From positions 248,001 to 312,000 of the forward strand of contig NZ_JAEPRQ010000003.1 in the NCBI RefSeq assembly GCF_016629665.1: a DNA stretch of 64,000 nucleotides, written 5' to 3'. Positions 28,113-37,782 of the stretch are shown piece by piece. The stretch's first letter is position 1, and each line of letters starts with the position of its first letter. The position numbers and the translations under genes are program-made. Under the pieces are notes generated by a model, which was given only the letters and a program-made list of their open reading frames with translations, did not search any database and was not told the DNA's origin. This stretch comes from Paracoccus caeni (lineage in GTDB: Bacteria; Pseudomonadota; Alphaproteobacteria; Rhodobacterales; Rhodobacteraceae).

Positions 28113-29849
28113 TCAGACCGGCGCGGCGTCATCCAGCCGCAGACGAAGCCGCTCGCGACCGCCCCAGGTGGAAAGATCAAGCTTGCCCGCCAAATGGAAG
28201 CGTCGCCCCTTGGCGCCGATCAGTTCCGGGCCAAGCGGGCCGGACATCGCGCCCCATGCGACAGCCTCCAGCGCAGGTGCGCCGGGCGTTCTGAAACCAA
28301 GCCGCAGGTGATTGTCACCCATCGTGCTGACGTTTTCGATCAACTGATCGGCAAAGACAAAGCGCGGCGCGGGGGCAGCCTGCCCGAATGGACCCGCATC
28401 CTCCAACTGCCGGAAAAGCTGAGGCGTCGCGCCAGCCGTTTCAAGCAACCCAGACACGCGCAGATCCCGCGCGCCGGTCCGCTCGATCAGATCCTTCGCG
28501 ATCAGTTCGGACAGCCGGGCCATCGCGGCGGGTATCTTGTCTTCCTCGACCGTCAGACCGGCGGCCATCTCATGCCCGCCACCCTTGAGCAGCAACCCCT
28601 CGCGCGCGAGCCGTTGAATGGCCCGGCCCAGATCGACACCCGGCACCGACCGGGCCGAGCCCTTGCCGATCCCGCCCTCGACCCCGATCACCACCGAAGG
28701 CAGATCGGTCGCTTCCTTCACCCGCGCGGCAACGATGCCGACAACGCCGGGATGCCAGCCGGGACCGGCGGCCCATGACAGGCTGACATCGCCCCGCGCC
28801 TCGACCTGCGCCAAGGCCTCGTCCCGCACGGCTGCCTCGATGGTGCGGCGGTCGCGGTTCAGTTCGTCCAGTTGTGCCGCCAATTGCGCGGCTTCCCGTG
28901 GATCGCGGGTGGACAGGCACAAGGCGCCCAGATCGGCACGCCCGACCCGCCCGCCAGCATTGATCCGGGGGCCAAGCAGGAAACCAAGATGAAAGGCGCT
29001 TGGCGGTCCGTCCAGTCGCGCCACATCCGACAGCGCGACCAGCCCCGGACGCTGCCTCTTCGCCATAATGGTCAGGCCCTGCCGCACAAAGGCCCGGTTC
29101 ACCCCGACCAAAGGCGCCACATCGGCCACCGTCGCCAGCGCCACCAGATCCAGAAGCGCCATCAGATCCGGCTCGGGCCGCCCCGACCGGCGCAGCACCC
29201 GACCGGCCTGAACAAGCGTCAGAAACACCACGCCTGCGGCGCAAAGATAACCGATCTCGCCATCTTCATCGGCGCGGTTCGGATTGACGACGGCCAAGGC
29301 AGGCGGCAGCGTCTCGCCGCCAAGGTGGTGATCCAGAACGACCACATCCGCCCCGCTGGCGGCGGCCAGCGCCTCATGGCTCAACGTGCCGCAATCGACG
29401 CAGACTATCAGATCATGATCCGCGGCCAGCGCCTGCATTGCCGGAACGTTCGGCCCGTAACCTTCATCGATGCGGTCGGGGATATACAGCGTGGCATCGC
29501 GCCCCTGACTGCGCAGCCAATCCAAAAGCAACGCCGCCGACGATCCGCCATCGACATCGTAATCGGCAAAGATCGCGATGCGCTGCCCACCATCGGCAGC
29601 GCCCACCAGCCGTTCGGCGGCAATCTCCATGTCGCGCAATGTCAGCGGATCGGGCAGCAGATCGCGCAGACGGGGGGTCAGGAAGCCCGTGGCCTCGGCA
29701 GGCTCTATCCCGCGTTCGGCCAGAATGCGGGCGACGGCCAACGGCAGCGTCGCTTGCTGCGCCAGACCTTCCGCCAGTCGCTCGGTTGCGGGGTCGGGGC
29801 CGATCCAGCGGCGGCCCGTCAGTGAGTTCTCGATCCCCAGAAACGCCAC
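28113..29849 (-). CDS. recJ: Single-stranded-DNA-specific exonuclease RecJ
   Basis: A 578-residue 5'-3' exonuclease. The DHH phosphoesterase core shows FADYDVDGGSSAALLLDWL, VCVDCGTLSHEAL and VVLDHHLGGE. The DHHA1 part (GGGHEMAAGLTVE) and an OB-like C-terminal domain follow. RecJ acts in RecFOR recombination, mismatch repair and base excision repair. The GTG start gives the expected N-terminus; a hairpin separates it from glpX upstream. Confidence 0.94.
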   Translation of the reverse strand: MAFLGIENSLTGRRWIGPDPATERLAEGLAQQATLPLAVARILAERGIEPAEATGFLTPRLRDLLPDPLTLRDMEIAAERLVGAADGGQRIAIFADYDVDGGSSAALLLDWLRSQGRDATLYIPDRIDEGYGPNVPAMQALAADHDLIVCVDCGTLSHEALAAASGADVVVLDHHLGGETLPPALAVVNPNRADEDGEIGYLCAAGVVFLTLVQAGRVLRRSGRPEPDLMALLDLVALATVADVAPLVGVNRAFVRQGLTIMAKRQRPGLVALSDVARLDGPPSAFHLGFLLGPRINAGGRVGRADLGALCLSTRDPREAAQLAAQLDELNRDRRTIEAAVRDEALAQVEARGDVSLSWAAGPGWHPGVVGIVAARVKEATDLPSVVIGVEGGIGKGSARSVPGVDLGRAIQRLAREGLLLKGGGHEMAAGLTVEEDKIPAAMARLSELIAKDLIERTGARDLRVSGLLETAGATPQLFRQLEDAGPFGQAAPAPRFVFADQLIENVSTMGDNHLRLGFRTPGAPALEAVAWGAMSGPLGPELIGAKGRRFHLAGKLDLSTWGGRERLRLRLDDAAPV

Positions 29850-29899
29850 GCGACCAACCCGATTTCTTCGTTGTGCAAATACCGCGGGGGAGTCCCGCA

Positions 29900-29928
29900 G
29901 GGACGGGGGCAGCGCCCCCGCCTGTCCC
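29900..29928 (-). terminator. Hairpin between glpX and recJ
   Basis: GGGAC (29900-29904) and GTCCC (29924-29928) enclose a second stem CGGGGGC/GCCCCCG. It lies just after the glpX stop in the direction of transcription. There is no T-run, so it could equally be a GC-rich REP-like unit. Confidence 0.5.
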
Positions 29929-29934
29929 GATACC

Positions 29935-30900
29935 TTACCGGATCGGGTTGCGATAGATCATCCGGCGAACCGAGCCGGTTTTTGACCGCATCAGGATCGT
30001 CTCGGTCTGCAGAAAGCCCGGCTCGCGCTTCACGCCTGCCACGATGGAGCCATTTGTCACGCCCGTCGCGGCAAAGATCACATCGGCGGTGACCAGCTCG
30101 TCGCGCGAATAGATCCGGTTCAAATCGGCGATCCCGGCTTTCTTCGCCCGGCCCCGTTCGTCATCGTTGCGAAACAGCAGACGGCCCCAGATTTGCCCGC
30201 CCATGCATTTCAATGCCGAGGCCGCCAGCACACCCTCGGGCGCGCCGCCTGACCCCATATACATGTCGATGCCGGTCAGTTCGGCCTCGGCGGTGTGGAT
30301 CACACCCGCGACGTCGCCATCGGTGATCAGACGGATCGCCGCGCCGGTTTCGCGAACTTCGGCGATCATGTCCTCGTGCCGGGGACGTTCCAGAATGCAA
30401 ACGGTGATGTCGCTGTCCTTCACACCACGGGCTTTCGCCAGCGCACGCACACGCTCGGCCGGGGTCATGTCCAGACTGACGACATCCTTGGCATAGCCCG
30501 GCCCGATGGCCAGCTTGTCCATATAGACATCCGGCGCATGCAGCAGCGTGCCGCGCGGAGCCATGGCGATCACGGTCAGCGCGTTCGGCATATCCTTGGC
30601 GGTCAGCGTGGTGCCCTCCAGAGGGTCCAGCGCGATGTCAACTTCGGGACCATTGCCGGTGCCGACTTCCTCGCCGATATAGAGCATCGGGGCTTCGTCG
30701 CGTTCACCCTCGCCGATCACCACGACGCCTTTGATGTCCAGCATGTTCAACTGATCGCGCATCGCGTTGACAGCGGCCTGATCGGCGGCTTTCTCGTCAC
30801 CGCGCCCGATCAACAGGGCCGAGGCATGTGCCGCCGCCTCGCTGACGCGGGCCAGTCCCAGAGACAGCATGCGGTCGTTGAAATCCTTCGGCGTGGTCAT
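29935..30900 (-). CDS. glpX: Fructose-1,6-bisphosphatase class II (GlpX)
   Basis: A 321-residue enzyme that hydrolyses fructose 1,6-bisphosphate in gluconeogenesis. Diagnostic blocks are VVVIGEGERDEAPMLYIGE (metal ligands) and DIALDPLEGTTLTAKDMPNA, plus YMGSGGAPEGVLAASALKC near residue 185-205. The ATG at 30900 gives the family N-terminus (DFNDRMLSLGLARVSEAAA). It is 34 bp upstream of the hairpin that precedes recJ. Confidence 0.95.
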   Translation of the reverse strand: MTTPKDFNDRMLSLGLARVSEAAAHASALLIGRGDEKAADQAAVNAMRDQLNMLDIKGVVVIGEGERDEAPMLYIGEEVGTGNGPEVDIALDPLEGTTLTAKDMPNALTVIAMAPRGTLLHAPDVYMDKLAIGPGYAKDVVSLDMTPAERVRALAKARGVKDSDITVCILERPRHEDMIAEVRETGAAIRLITDGDVAGVIHTAEAELTGIDMYMGSGGAPEGVLAASALKCMGGQIWGRLLFRNDDERGRAKKAGIADLNRIYSRDELVTADVIFAATGVTNGSIVAGVKREPGFLQTETILMRSKTGSVRRMIYRNPIR

Positions 30901-30988
30901 GGTTCTGTCCTTGTCGTCATCAACAATGCTTGGCCGGGCTTCTACGCGGGGGGCATGACAGCGGCAAGACGATGTGGGCGCTAACGGT

Positions 30989-31240
30989 TCAGCTTTCCGA
31001 CAATTCCAGCGCCAAAGCATGGATGCGCGGCACGATATCGCCCAAGGTCTGATGCACCAGCCGGTGCCGCTCTATCCGGCCCAGACCTGCAAAACGCGGG
31101 CTCGCCAGACGGATGCGGAAATGCGTCTGGCCCCCTTCGCGATACCCCGCATGGCCGCGATGGCCCTCGCTTTCGTCGATGACGTCGATACTGGTCGGTT
31201 CCAGCGCCACCAGCCGGGCCTTCATTTCGTCAGCGATCAT
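30989..31240 (-). CDS. BolA family protein
   Basis: An 83-residue BolA/IbaG-like protein: MIADEMKARLVALEPTSIDV, a GGQTHFRIRLAS core and the family histidine in ERHRLVHQTL. BolA proteins partner with monothiol glutaredoxins in iron-sulfur cluster trafficking and iron regulation. AGGGGAG precedes the ATG at 31240. It is divergent from the J-domain gene; this bolA plus J-domain pairing is common in Rhodobacteraceae. Confidence 0.9.
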   Translation of the reverse strand: MIADEMKARLVALEPTSIDVIDESEGHRGHAGYREGGQTHFRIRLASPRFAGLGRIERHRLVHQTLGDIVPRIHALALELSES

Positions 31241-31319
31241 CTGCTCCCCTCCGTCAAGACCTTTCATGTCGCGCGAAATACATTAGACTGCCGCCTCCGA
31301 GTCGCAAAGGTGCCCCAGA

Positions 31320-31946
31320 ATGAGCAATAACGACCCGTTCGGATTCGACATATCCGCCGCCAAGGACAAGAAGCGGCGGAACAAGGGCAGGCGTGGCATG
31401 TCCGGTGCGTTCGAGACCTCGACCCGCGTTTGCGAGAAAGAGGGCTGCAACGAGCCGGGGCAATATCGCGCGCCTAAAAACCCCCGGAATCTGGATGATT
31501 ATTTCTGGTTCTGCAAAGAACATGTGCGCGAATACAACGCGAACTGGAACTATTTTCAGGGCCAGAGCGAAGAAGAATTCCAGCAATTCATCGATAATGC
31601 GACGGTGTGGGAACGTCCGACCAAGCCCTTCGGCCGCGCGGCGCAGGACCAGAAATGGGCGCGCCACGGGGTCAGCGATCCGTTGGAGATCCTTGGCGCC
31701 AACGGCACTTCGCCTGAAGCCCGTGCCAAGGCTAGCCGCAAGCTGCCGCCGACCGAACGCAAGGCGCTGGATATCCTTGAGGCCAAGGATAGCTGGACCC
31801 GGGCCGAGATCAGGAAGCAGTACAAATCGCTGGTCAAGGATCTGCATCCCGACATGAATGGCGGCGACCGCTCGGACGAGGATCGGCTGGCCGAGGTGGT
31901 CTGGGCCTGGGATCAGGTCAAGGAAAGCCGCAACTTTCGCGATTGA
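31320..31946 (+). CDS. J-domain (DnaJ-like) protein with C-terminal J domain
   Basis: A 208-residue protein with the J domain at its C-terminus (about residues 150-205), including KSLVKDLHPDMNGGDRSDED with the essential HPD. The N-terminal part has a conserved CEKEGC...FCKEH arrangement (three Cys and one His) that could bind a metal. Canonical DnaJ has the J domain first, so this is a type III co-chaperone specialised for an unknown client. It is divergent from bolA. Confidence 0.88.
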   Translation: MSNNDPFGFDISAAKDKKRRNKGRRGMSGAFETSTRVCEKEGCNEPGQYRAPKNPRNLDDYFWFCKEHVREYNANWNYFQGQSEEEFQQFIDNATVWERPTKPFGRAAQDQKWARHGVSDPLEILGANGTSPEARAKASRKLPPTERKALDILEAKDSWTRAEIRKQYKSLVKDLHPDMNGGDRSDEDRLAEVVWAWDQVKESRNFRD

Positions 31947-31955
31947 GCCGGGGCA

Positions 31956-31971
31956 GGGGGCTGTCGCCCCC
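31956..31971. terminator. Hairpin between convergent J-domain and lnt genes
   Basis: GGGGGC (31956-31961), TGTC loop, GCCCCC (31966-31971), 10 bp after the J-domain stop and 24 bp from the lnt stop. It is probably bidirectional. Confidence 0.55.
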
Positions 31972-31994
31972 ACCGGATTCCGGCAGTGAGGTGG

Positions 31995-33524
31995 TCAGGC
32001 CCGGCGACGGGGCAGGATCAGGGCGGCGGCGAGCGCGATCAGCAGGAATGACAGGATCGGGGCGTTGCCCCATGTGATCCAGAAGGTCGGCGGCAGCGCG
32101 CCGGGCAGCGGGGCATCGATCTTGTCGATCTCGCCAAGGCCCAATGAATCGCGGATCTCTCCATGTGGATCGATGACGGCGCTGATGCCGGTATTTGCCG
32201 CGCGGACCAGCGGCAGGCCCGATTCGATGCTGCGCAGGCGCGCCTGCGCCAGATGCTGATAGGGCCCCGAGAATTTTCCGAACCACGCATCATTCGTGGA
32301 TTGCAGCAGCCAGCCGGGGCGGCTCTCGGTGGCGCGCAGATGTTGCGGAAAGATCGCCTCATAGCAGATGAGGGGCTGATAGGCGGGCGCGACATCGCTT
32401 GTGATCACGCGGGGGCCGGGGCCGGCGCTGTAGCCCATACCCGCCTGCGCGGCGAAGGCGGTGATGCCGATCTTCGCCATTGCGTCGCCCCAAGGGATGT
32501 ATTCGCCGAACGGCACCAGATGAAACTTGTCGTAAATCTCGGTCACCGCGCCCGCGCGATCCAGCGTGACGAGGCTGTTATAATAGCGGCTGCCGTCGCG
32601 GCGCTGAATGCCGAAGATCAGTTTCGCGCCCGCGGCCTGCGACATGATCGGCAGAACCTCGTCCGCATCCTCCAGCAGGAAATTCACCGCCGTTTCCGGC
32701 CAGATCACCAGATCGCGTCTGCCCGGTTGGGCAGAGAGATCAAGCAGGCGACGGAAGAATGTGCCTGACCAGTCGGGGTCCCATTTCAGATGCTGTTCGG
32801 CATTTGGCTGAACGATGCGCAGTTGTGTGGTCGTGTCGGCGGGCAAGGGTTCGGCCAGACGGTTCAGGCCGAAGGCCCAGAAACCGACAACCAAGGCAAT
32901 TGATGCCGCGATACCCGGAAGCAGGCCGGGGAAAGAGCTTCCGGCAGGGCGGCGCAGAACGACCGGCAGCACGGCGATTGTCATGGTCAGGGTGGAAAGG
33001 CCGATGGCGCCGATCCACGCCGCCGCCTGCGCGACCGGCGTGCCGATCCAGACATGGCCGGTCAGCGCCCATGGCAATCCGGTGAAAATCCAGCCGCGAA
33101 GCCAATCGGACAGCACCAGAAGGATCGCGATGGCGACTGCCTGACTGCGCCAAGTGGGCGCAAGCCTTGCTGCGACCCAGACCGGCAACGCCCAGAACAG
33201 CGCCCCACCAAGCGCCATCAGAAACAGCGCGAAGGGGGCCATCCAGCCGTAAATTTCCGGCTCGACCAGAAACGGCTCGACGATCCAGTGCATCGACAGC
33301 GCGAACCAGCCAAACCCGGCGGCCAGCGCGTGCCAGAATGCCGCCGCTGGCTGCGCGCGGCAAAGACGCCACAGAAGCAGGCTCAACGCGATGGGCGTTG
33401 CGGCCCAGATACCGAAGGGCGGCAGGCCAAGCGCGGCGATCAGGCCAAGCGCCAGATCGGGCCAAAGCTGCCGGAACGGCGGCCTGCGGCGGCGCAGGTG
33501 CGGGACGTGGGACGTGTCACGCAT
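31995..33524 (-). CDS. lnt: Apolipoprotein N-acyltransferase
   Basis: A 509-residue membrane enzyme that adds the third acyl chain to outer-membrane lipoproteins. An N-terminal block of about six helices precedes a periplasmic nitrilase-like domain. The catalytic triad is visible as Glu in LVIWPETAVNFLLE, Lys in AKLIFGIQRRDG and Cys in QPLICYEAIFPQ. It lies 9 bp after the helicase gene on the same strand, so they are probably co-transcribed. Confidence 0.94.
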   Translation of the reverse strand: MRDTSHVPHLRRRRPPFRQLWPDLALGLIAALGLPPFGIWAATPIALSLLLWRLCRAQPAAAFWHALAAGFGWFALSMHWIVEPFLVEPEIYGWMAPFALFLMALGGALFWALPVWVAARLAPTWRSQAVAIAILLVLSDWLRGWIFTGLPWALTGHVWIGTPVAQAAAWIGAIGLSTLTMTIAVLPVVLRRPAGSSFPGLLPGIAASIALVVGFWAFGLNRLAEPLPADTTTQLRIVQPNAEQHLKWDPDWSGTFFRRLLDLSAQPGRRDLVIWPETAVNFLLEDADEVLPIMSQAAGAKLIFGIQRRDGSRYYNSLVTLDRAGAVTEIYDKFHLVPFGEYIPWGDAMAKIGITAFAAQAGMGYSAGPGPRVITSDVAPAYQPLICYEAIFPQHLRATESRPGWLLQSTNDAWFGKFSGPYQHLAQARLRSIESGLPLVRAANTGISAVIDPHGEIRDSLGLGEIDKIDAPLPGALPPTFWITWGNAPILSFLLIALAAALILPRRRA

Positions 33525-33533
33525 GAGCGGGTG

Positions 33534-35636
33534 TCAGGCTCCGGCGTCGATACTGTCCTGTTCGGGGGTATCTTCAGCCTTCTTCCGACGGGTCCGGCGG
33601 GGCTTTTCCGTGGTCGCAGTCGCGGGTTCGGCCTCTGCCGCCGCCTCGGGTGCATCGGCTTTCTTGCGGCGGGTGCGCTTCGGCTTTTCGGCGGTCTCGG
33701 CCTCAACTGCCACGGTTGCTTCAGCCGCGGGTTCCGCTTTTTTGCGGGTGCGGCGAGGCTTCTCTGCCGTTTCGGTTACTGCCGGCGCTGCTTCCGCAGG
33801 TGCAGCTTCCTCGGCTGTTTCGGTTTTCCTGCGGCGAGTGCGCTTCGGTTTCGCCGGGGCTTCTTCCACGGCTTCCGGCTGCACGACCTCAGCCTCGACC
33901 GGGGCCGGTTCGACTACGGGTTCCACCGCCTCGACCTGCGCTGCATCACCTTCGGCCTGTGCCTCCGCTGCCGGTTTGCGGCGCGAGCGGTTGCGGCGGG
34001 ATTTCGAACGCGGCTCTTCAGCTTTCGGAGCAGGGGTGGCAGCGACGATCTCTTCGACCTCGGTTGCCACATCCTCATCACCAAGGGTCGTCTGACTGCG
34101 CAGCTCGACCAGCATGAATTCCGGTACATGATCGCCCATGCCGACGATCACCGGACCGCGATGGTCATCGCGTCCGCGACCGCGCCGGTTTTCGCGGCGG
34201 TCATCATGACGATCGTTGCGGCGATCTTCACGGCGGTTCTGTTCCTGCCGCTCTTCCTTGCGCTCATCGCGACGGTCGTCACGGCGGTCTTCACGACGTT
34301 CCTCCCGCCGCGGTTCGCGGCGCTCTTCAGAGCGTTGCGGGCGGGCACGGTCTTCGTTCACGGTCTCGATCACACCAGTTTCCTTGCGGGTCTCATCACC
34401 ACGGCCACGGCGGCGATCACGGTCGCGGCCATTCCGGCGCTCTTCACGATCCGGGCGGGCCGGACGATCCGATTGCGACAGCACGAATCCTTCGGGCATC
34501 TCGCCGCGCGGCAGGGTTTGTTTGACCAGATTTTCGATGGCCGACAGGAATTTCTCATCCGACGGGGTGGAGATGCTGAATGCGGTGCCCAGACGACCAG
34601 CGCGGCCGGTGCGGCCGATGCGGTGGACGTAATCCTCGGCATGGCTGGGCAGGTCGAAGTTGAAGACATGGCTGACGGCCGGAATATCCAGACCGCGCGC
34701 CGCCACATCCGAGGCGATCAGCAGCTTCAACTGCCCGTCGCGGAAACGATCCAAAGTGCGGGTGCGGTGGCTTTGATCCAGATCGCCGTGAATGGCCGCA
34801 GCATCATAGCCATGCTTTTGCAGCGATTTCGCGACGATATCCACGTCAGTCTTGCGGTTGCAGAAGATGATCGCGTTGGTCAGCTTTTCGGCTTCCGAAT
34901 CGATCAGGGCGCGCAGAACCTCGCGCTTCTGCTTGGCGGTCTGGTCGCGGCGGGTCGGCGTGATCTCGATCAGTTTCTGGGTGATCGTTTCGCTGGTCGT
35001 CGCCTGACGGGCAACCTCGATCCGCTCGGGGGAATGCAGGAAGGTGTTGGTGATCCGCTCGATCTCAGGCGCCATGGTGGCGCTGAAGAACAGCGTCTGG
35101 CGGGTGAACGGGGTCAGTTGGAAGATCCGCTCGATATCGGGGATGAAGCCCATGTCCAGCATCCGGTCGGCTTCGTCCACGACCATGATCTGCACGCCGG
35201 TCAACAGCAGCTTGCCGCGTTCGAAATGGTCCAGCAGACGGCCCGGCGTGGCGATCAGCACATCGACGCCACGGTCGATCAGCTTGTCCTGTTCCGCGAA
35301 CGAGACGCCGCCGATCAGCAGCGCCTTGGTCAGCTTGGTATGCTTGGCATAGGTGTCGAAATTCTCGGCCACCTGCGCGGCAAGTTCGCGGGTCGGGCAC
35401 AGGACCAGACTGCGCGGCATCCGTGCCCGCGCCCGGCCACGACCCAGAAGCGTGATCATCGGCAGGGTGAAGCTGGCGGTCTTGCCGGTGCCGGTCTGGG
35501 CGATCCCAAGCACGTCGCGGCCTTCCAGTGCGGGCGGAATCGCCCCGGCCTGAATCGGCGTCGGGTTTTCATACCCCGCCTCGACAACGGCTTTCAGCAC
35601 TTTGGGGTCAAGTTTTAGATCGGTAAACTTCGTCAT
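33534..35636 (-). CDS. DEAD-box RNA helicase (RhlE-like) with long charged C-terminal tail
   Basis: A 700-residue protein. Residues 1 to about 380 are the helicase core: Q-motif FTDLKLDPKVLKAV...PTPIQ, Walker A AQTGTGKTASF, PTRELAAQ, VVDEADRM (DEAD), SATM, and HRIGRTGRAG. After it comes an Arg/Asp/Glu-rich mixed-charge region (plus-strand positions about 34140-34330) and then four Lys/Arg-Ala/Glu repeats. Such tails are disordered and bind RNA. The ATG at 35636 is preceded by GGGAAAG. The likely role is ribosome assembly or RNA turnover. Confidence 0.93.
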   Translation of the reverse strand: MTKFTDLKLDPKVLKAVVEAGYENPTPIQAGAIPPALEGRDVLGIAQTGTGKTASFTLPMITLLGRGRARARMPRSLVLCPTRELAAQVAENFDTYAKHTKLTKALLIGGVSFAEQDKLIDRGVDVLIATPGRLLDHFERGKLLLTGVQIMVVDEADRMLDMGFIPDIERIFQLTPFTRQTLFFSATMAPEIERITNTFLHSPERIEVARQATTSETITQKLIEITPTRRDQTAKQKREVLRALIDSEAEKLTNAIIFCNRKTDVDIVAKSLQKHGYDAAAIHGDLDQSHRTRTLDRFRDGQLKLLIASDVAARGLDIPAVSHVFNFDLPSHAEDYVHRIGRTGRAGRLGTAFSISTPSDEKFLSAIENLVKQTLPRGEMPEGFVLSQSDRPARPDREERRNGRDRDRRRGRGDETRKETGVIETVNEDRARPQRSEERREPRREERREDRRDDRRDERKEERQEQNRREDRRNDRHDDRRENRRGRGRDDHRGPVIVGMGDHVPEFMLVELRSQTTLGDEDVATEVEEIVAATPAPKAEEPRSKSRRNRSRRKPAAEAQAEGDAAQVEAVEPVVEPAPVEAEVVQPEAVEEAPAKPKRTRRRKTETAEEAAPAEAAPAVTETAEKPRRTRKKAEPAAEATVAVEAETAEKPKRTRRKKADAPEAAAEAEPATATTEKPRRTRRKKAEDTPEQDSIDAGA
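33537..33854 (-). repeat. Four imperfect repeats coding the helicase tail
   Basis: The last 106 codons of the helicase gene form four units of 25-29 residues. Each opens with KP(K/R)RTR(R/K)K and continues with an Ala/Glu/Pro-rich stretch. Unit openings are AKPKRTRRRK, AEKPRRTRKK, AEKPKRTRRK and TEKPRRTRRK. The repeats are similar at both protein and DNA level, so copy number could change by slippage or recombination. Confidence 0.85.
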
Positions 35637-35962
35637 TCGGGGCTTTCCCAGCTTTCGCGCCGCTTGTGACACGATGCGTTCCATAGCCGCGCGCCCGGAT
35701 CGGCGGTGTTGCGGCCCTTATGGGACGCATGTTCGCACGCCCCTTCGCTAGGCCTGCCGGATGCAGGCGATTATTCGCCTAGCTCAATGAGGCTCCGGCG
35801 TCAATTGTCAGGTGAAATCCGCTGCAATGCGGCATTTAGCGCGAATCGAGGTTTCCCGGCGTGAAAAGGGCCATCGCGCCGCGTCGCCCTGTCGAAAAGA
35901 CAGGGTTTCCTTGACCTTTCCCCCCGGCAGGCGGTAACCCGCGACAAGCATTCAGGAAGCCG
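35637..35962. other. Intergenic region between helicase and argS
   Basis: A 326-bp divergent gap without a credible gene. A hairpin CCCTGTC/GACAGGG (35887-35893 and 35899-35905, loop GAAAA) followed by TTT lies upstream of argS and could be a terminator-like attenuator. Just after it, TTGACC at 35911 with GTAACC 17 bp later is a weak sigma-70-type candidate for argS. The helicase promoter should lie in the first 150 bp, but no clear -35/-10 pair was picked out. Confidence 0.5.
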
Positions 35963-37708
35963 ATGATGAACCTCTTTACCGATCTTCGTGGCGTCGTTCT
36001 GGCCGCGTTGGACCAGATGACACAGGCGGGGGAACTGCCCGCAGGACTGGACTTCGCCAATGTCGCGGTCGAGCCTCCGCGCGATCCGGCACATGGCGAC
36101 ATGGCCACCAACGCCGCGATGGTGTTGGCCAAGCCCGCCCAGATGAAGCCGCGCGACATTGCCGACAAACTGGCCGCGCGCCTGACCGATGACCGTATCT
36201 CCAGCGCCGAAGTGGCCGGGCCGGGCTTCCTAAACCTGCGCCTGTCGCCCGCCGTCTGGCAGGGGGTCGTTGCTGCGGCCATCCGCGAAGGTGCGGATTT
36301 CGGGCGTTCCGACATCGGCACCGGGCAAAAGGTCAATGTCGAATTCGTCAGCGCCAACCCGACCGGCCCGATGCACGTGGGCCATGTTCGGGGTGCGGTC
36401 TTCGGCGATGCTCTGGCCAATCTGCTGGCGTTTTCGGGCCATGATGTCACCCGCGAATACTATATCAATGACGGCGGCGCGCAGGTCGATGTGCTGGCGC
36501 GGTCTGCCTATGAACGCTACCGCGAGGCCAATGGCCTTGAACCGGCGATCCGCGAGGGGCTTTATCCCGGCGATTACCTGATCCCGGTCGGCGAAGCGCT
36601 GAAGGCCAAATACGGCGACAGCCTGCTGGACAAGCCGGAAGAGGAATGGCTGGTCGAGGTTCGCGAATTCTCGACCGAGGCGATGCTGCAGATGATCCGC
36701 GAGGATCTGGCGGCGCTTGGCGTTCGCATGGATCTGTATTCCAGCGAAAAGGCGCTTTATGGCAGCGGCAAGATCGAGGCGGCGATTGCCCGTCTGGAAA
36801 GCCTGGGCCTGATCTATCGCGGCGTTCTGGAACCGCCAAAAGGCAAGCTGCCCGAGGACTGGGAAGAGCGCGAGCAATTGTTGTTCCGATCCACTGCGCA
36901 TGGTGACGATGTGGACCGCCCGATCCAGAAATCGGACGGGGCATGGACCTATTTCGCGCCCGACATTGCCTATCACTGGGACAAGATCGATCGCGGCTTT
37001 GATGCGCTGATCGACGTGTTCGGCGCGGATCACGGTGGCTATGTGAAGCGGATGAACGCGGCGGTGAAGGCGCTGTCGAACGGGCGTGTGCCGCTGGACA
37101 TCAAGCTGATCCAGTTGGTGAAGCTCTATAAGAACGGCGAGCCGTTCAAGATGTCGAAACGGGCGGGCACCTTTGTCACCTTGCGCGACGTGGTGGAAGA
37201 GGCTGGGGCCGATGTCACCCGCTTCATCATGCTGACCCGCAAGAACGATGCCACTCTGGATTTCGACTTTGCCAAGGTGCTGGAGCAGTCGAAGGACAAC
37301 CCGGTCTGGTATGTGCAATACGCCAATGCGCGGGCGAACTCGGTCCTGCGCCGCGCGACCGAGGCGGGAATCGATGTCAGCGATTCTGCGCTGACCGGCG
37401 CCGATCTGACCCGGATCAGCCATCCGGCAGAGCTGGAACTGGCCCGCAAGGTCGCCGAATGGCCGCGTCTGGTGGAACATGCCGCCCGCGCGCACGAGCC
37501 GCATCGGATCGCGTTTTTCCTGTATGAAATCGCCTCTGACCTGCATTCGCTGTGGAATCGTGGCAATGACGATACCTCGCTGCGTTTCGTGCAGGATGGC
37601 GATTTCGCCACGTCGCAAGCAAAAATCGCCCTTGTGCGGTCCGTCGGCGTTGTCATTTCGTCAGGTCTCGCTATCCTTGGCGTCACTCCGATGGAAGAAA
37701 TGCGCTAA
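35963..37708 (+). CDS. argS: Arginyl-tRNA synthetase
   Basis: A 581-residue class Ia synthetase. [20 protein letters not shown] (HIGH-type motif) is at about residues 127-146, and [13 protein letters not shown] (KMSKS-type) is near residue 396. The C-terminal anticodon-binding DALR domain begins about residue 455. ATG codons at 35963 and 35966 both fit; AGGAAG lies upstream. It heads the conserved order argS, SPOR gene, nagZ, scpA, scpB. Confidence 0.95.
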   Translation: MMNLFTDLRGVVLAALDQMTQAGELPAGLDFANVAVEPPRDPAHGDMATNAAMVLAKPAQMKPRDIADKLAARLTDDRISSAEVAGPGFLNLRLSPAVWQGVVAAAIREGADFGRSDIGTGQKVNVEFVSANPTGPMHVGHVRGAVFGDALANLLAFSGHDVTREYYINDGGAQVDVLARSAYERYREANGLEPAIREGLYPGDYLIPVGEALKAKYGDSLLDKPEEEWLVEVREFSTEAMLQMIREDLAALGVRMDLYSSEKALYGSGKIEAAIARLESLGLIYRGVLEPPKGKLPEDWEEREQLLFRSTAHGDDVDRPIQKSDGAWTYFAPDIAYHWDKIDRGFDALIDVFGADHGGYVKRMNAAVKALSNGRVPLDIKLIQLVKLYKNGEPFKMSKRAGTFVTLRDVVEEAGADVTRFIMLTRKNDATLDFDFAKVLEQSKDNPVWYVQYANARANSVLRRATEAGIDVSDSALTGADLTRISHPAELELARKVAEWPRLVEHAARAHEPHRIAFFLYEIASDLHSLWNRGNDDTSLRFVQDGDFATSQAKIALVRSVGVVISSGLAILGVTPMEEMR

Positions 37709-37782
37709 AAAACAGTGCCGCCGTCGGACGTCTGAGAGCAGTCAACGGAAAACATACCGGGGCAACCGGCAGGCAGGCAGAC

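Noticed and set aside
29870..29930. A small RNA gene between glpX and recJ
   Set aside because: Two adjacent GC-rich hairpins are present, but no promoter was seen and a terminator role for glpX explains them.
33054..35618. An 854-codon open frame on the plus strand
   Set aside because: It is entirely antisense to the DEAD-box helicase and lnt genes. The helicase frame has intact motifs on the other strand; the antisense product is an artefact of GC-rich codon bias and the repetitive tail.
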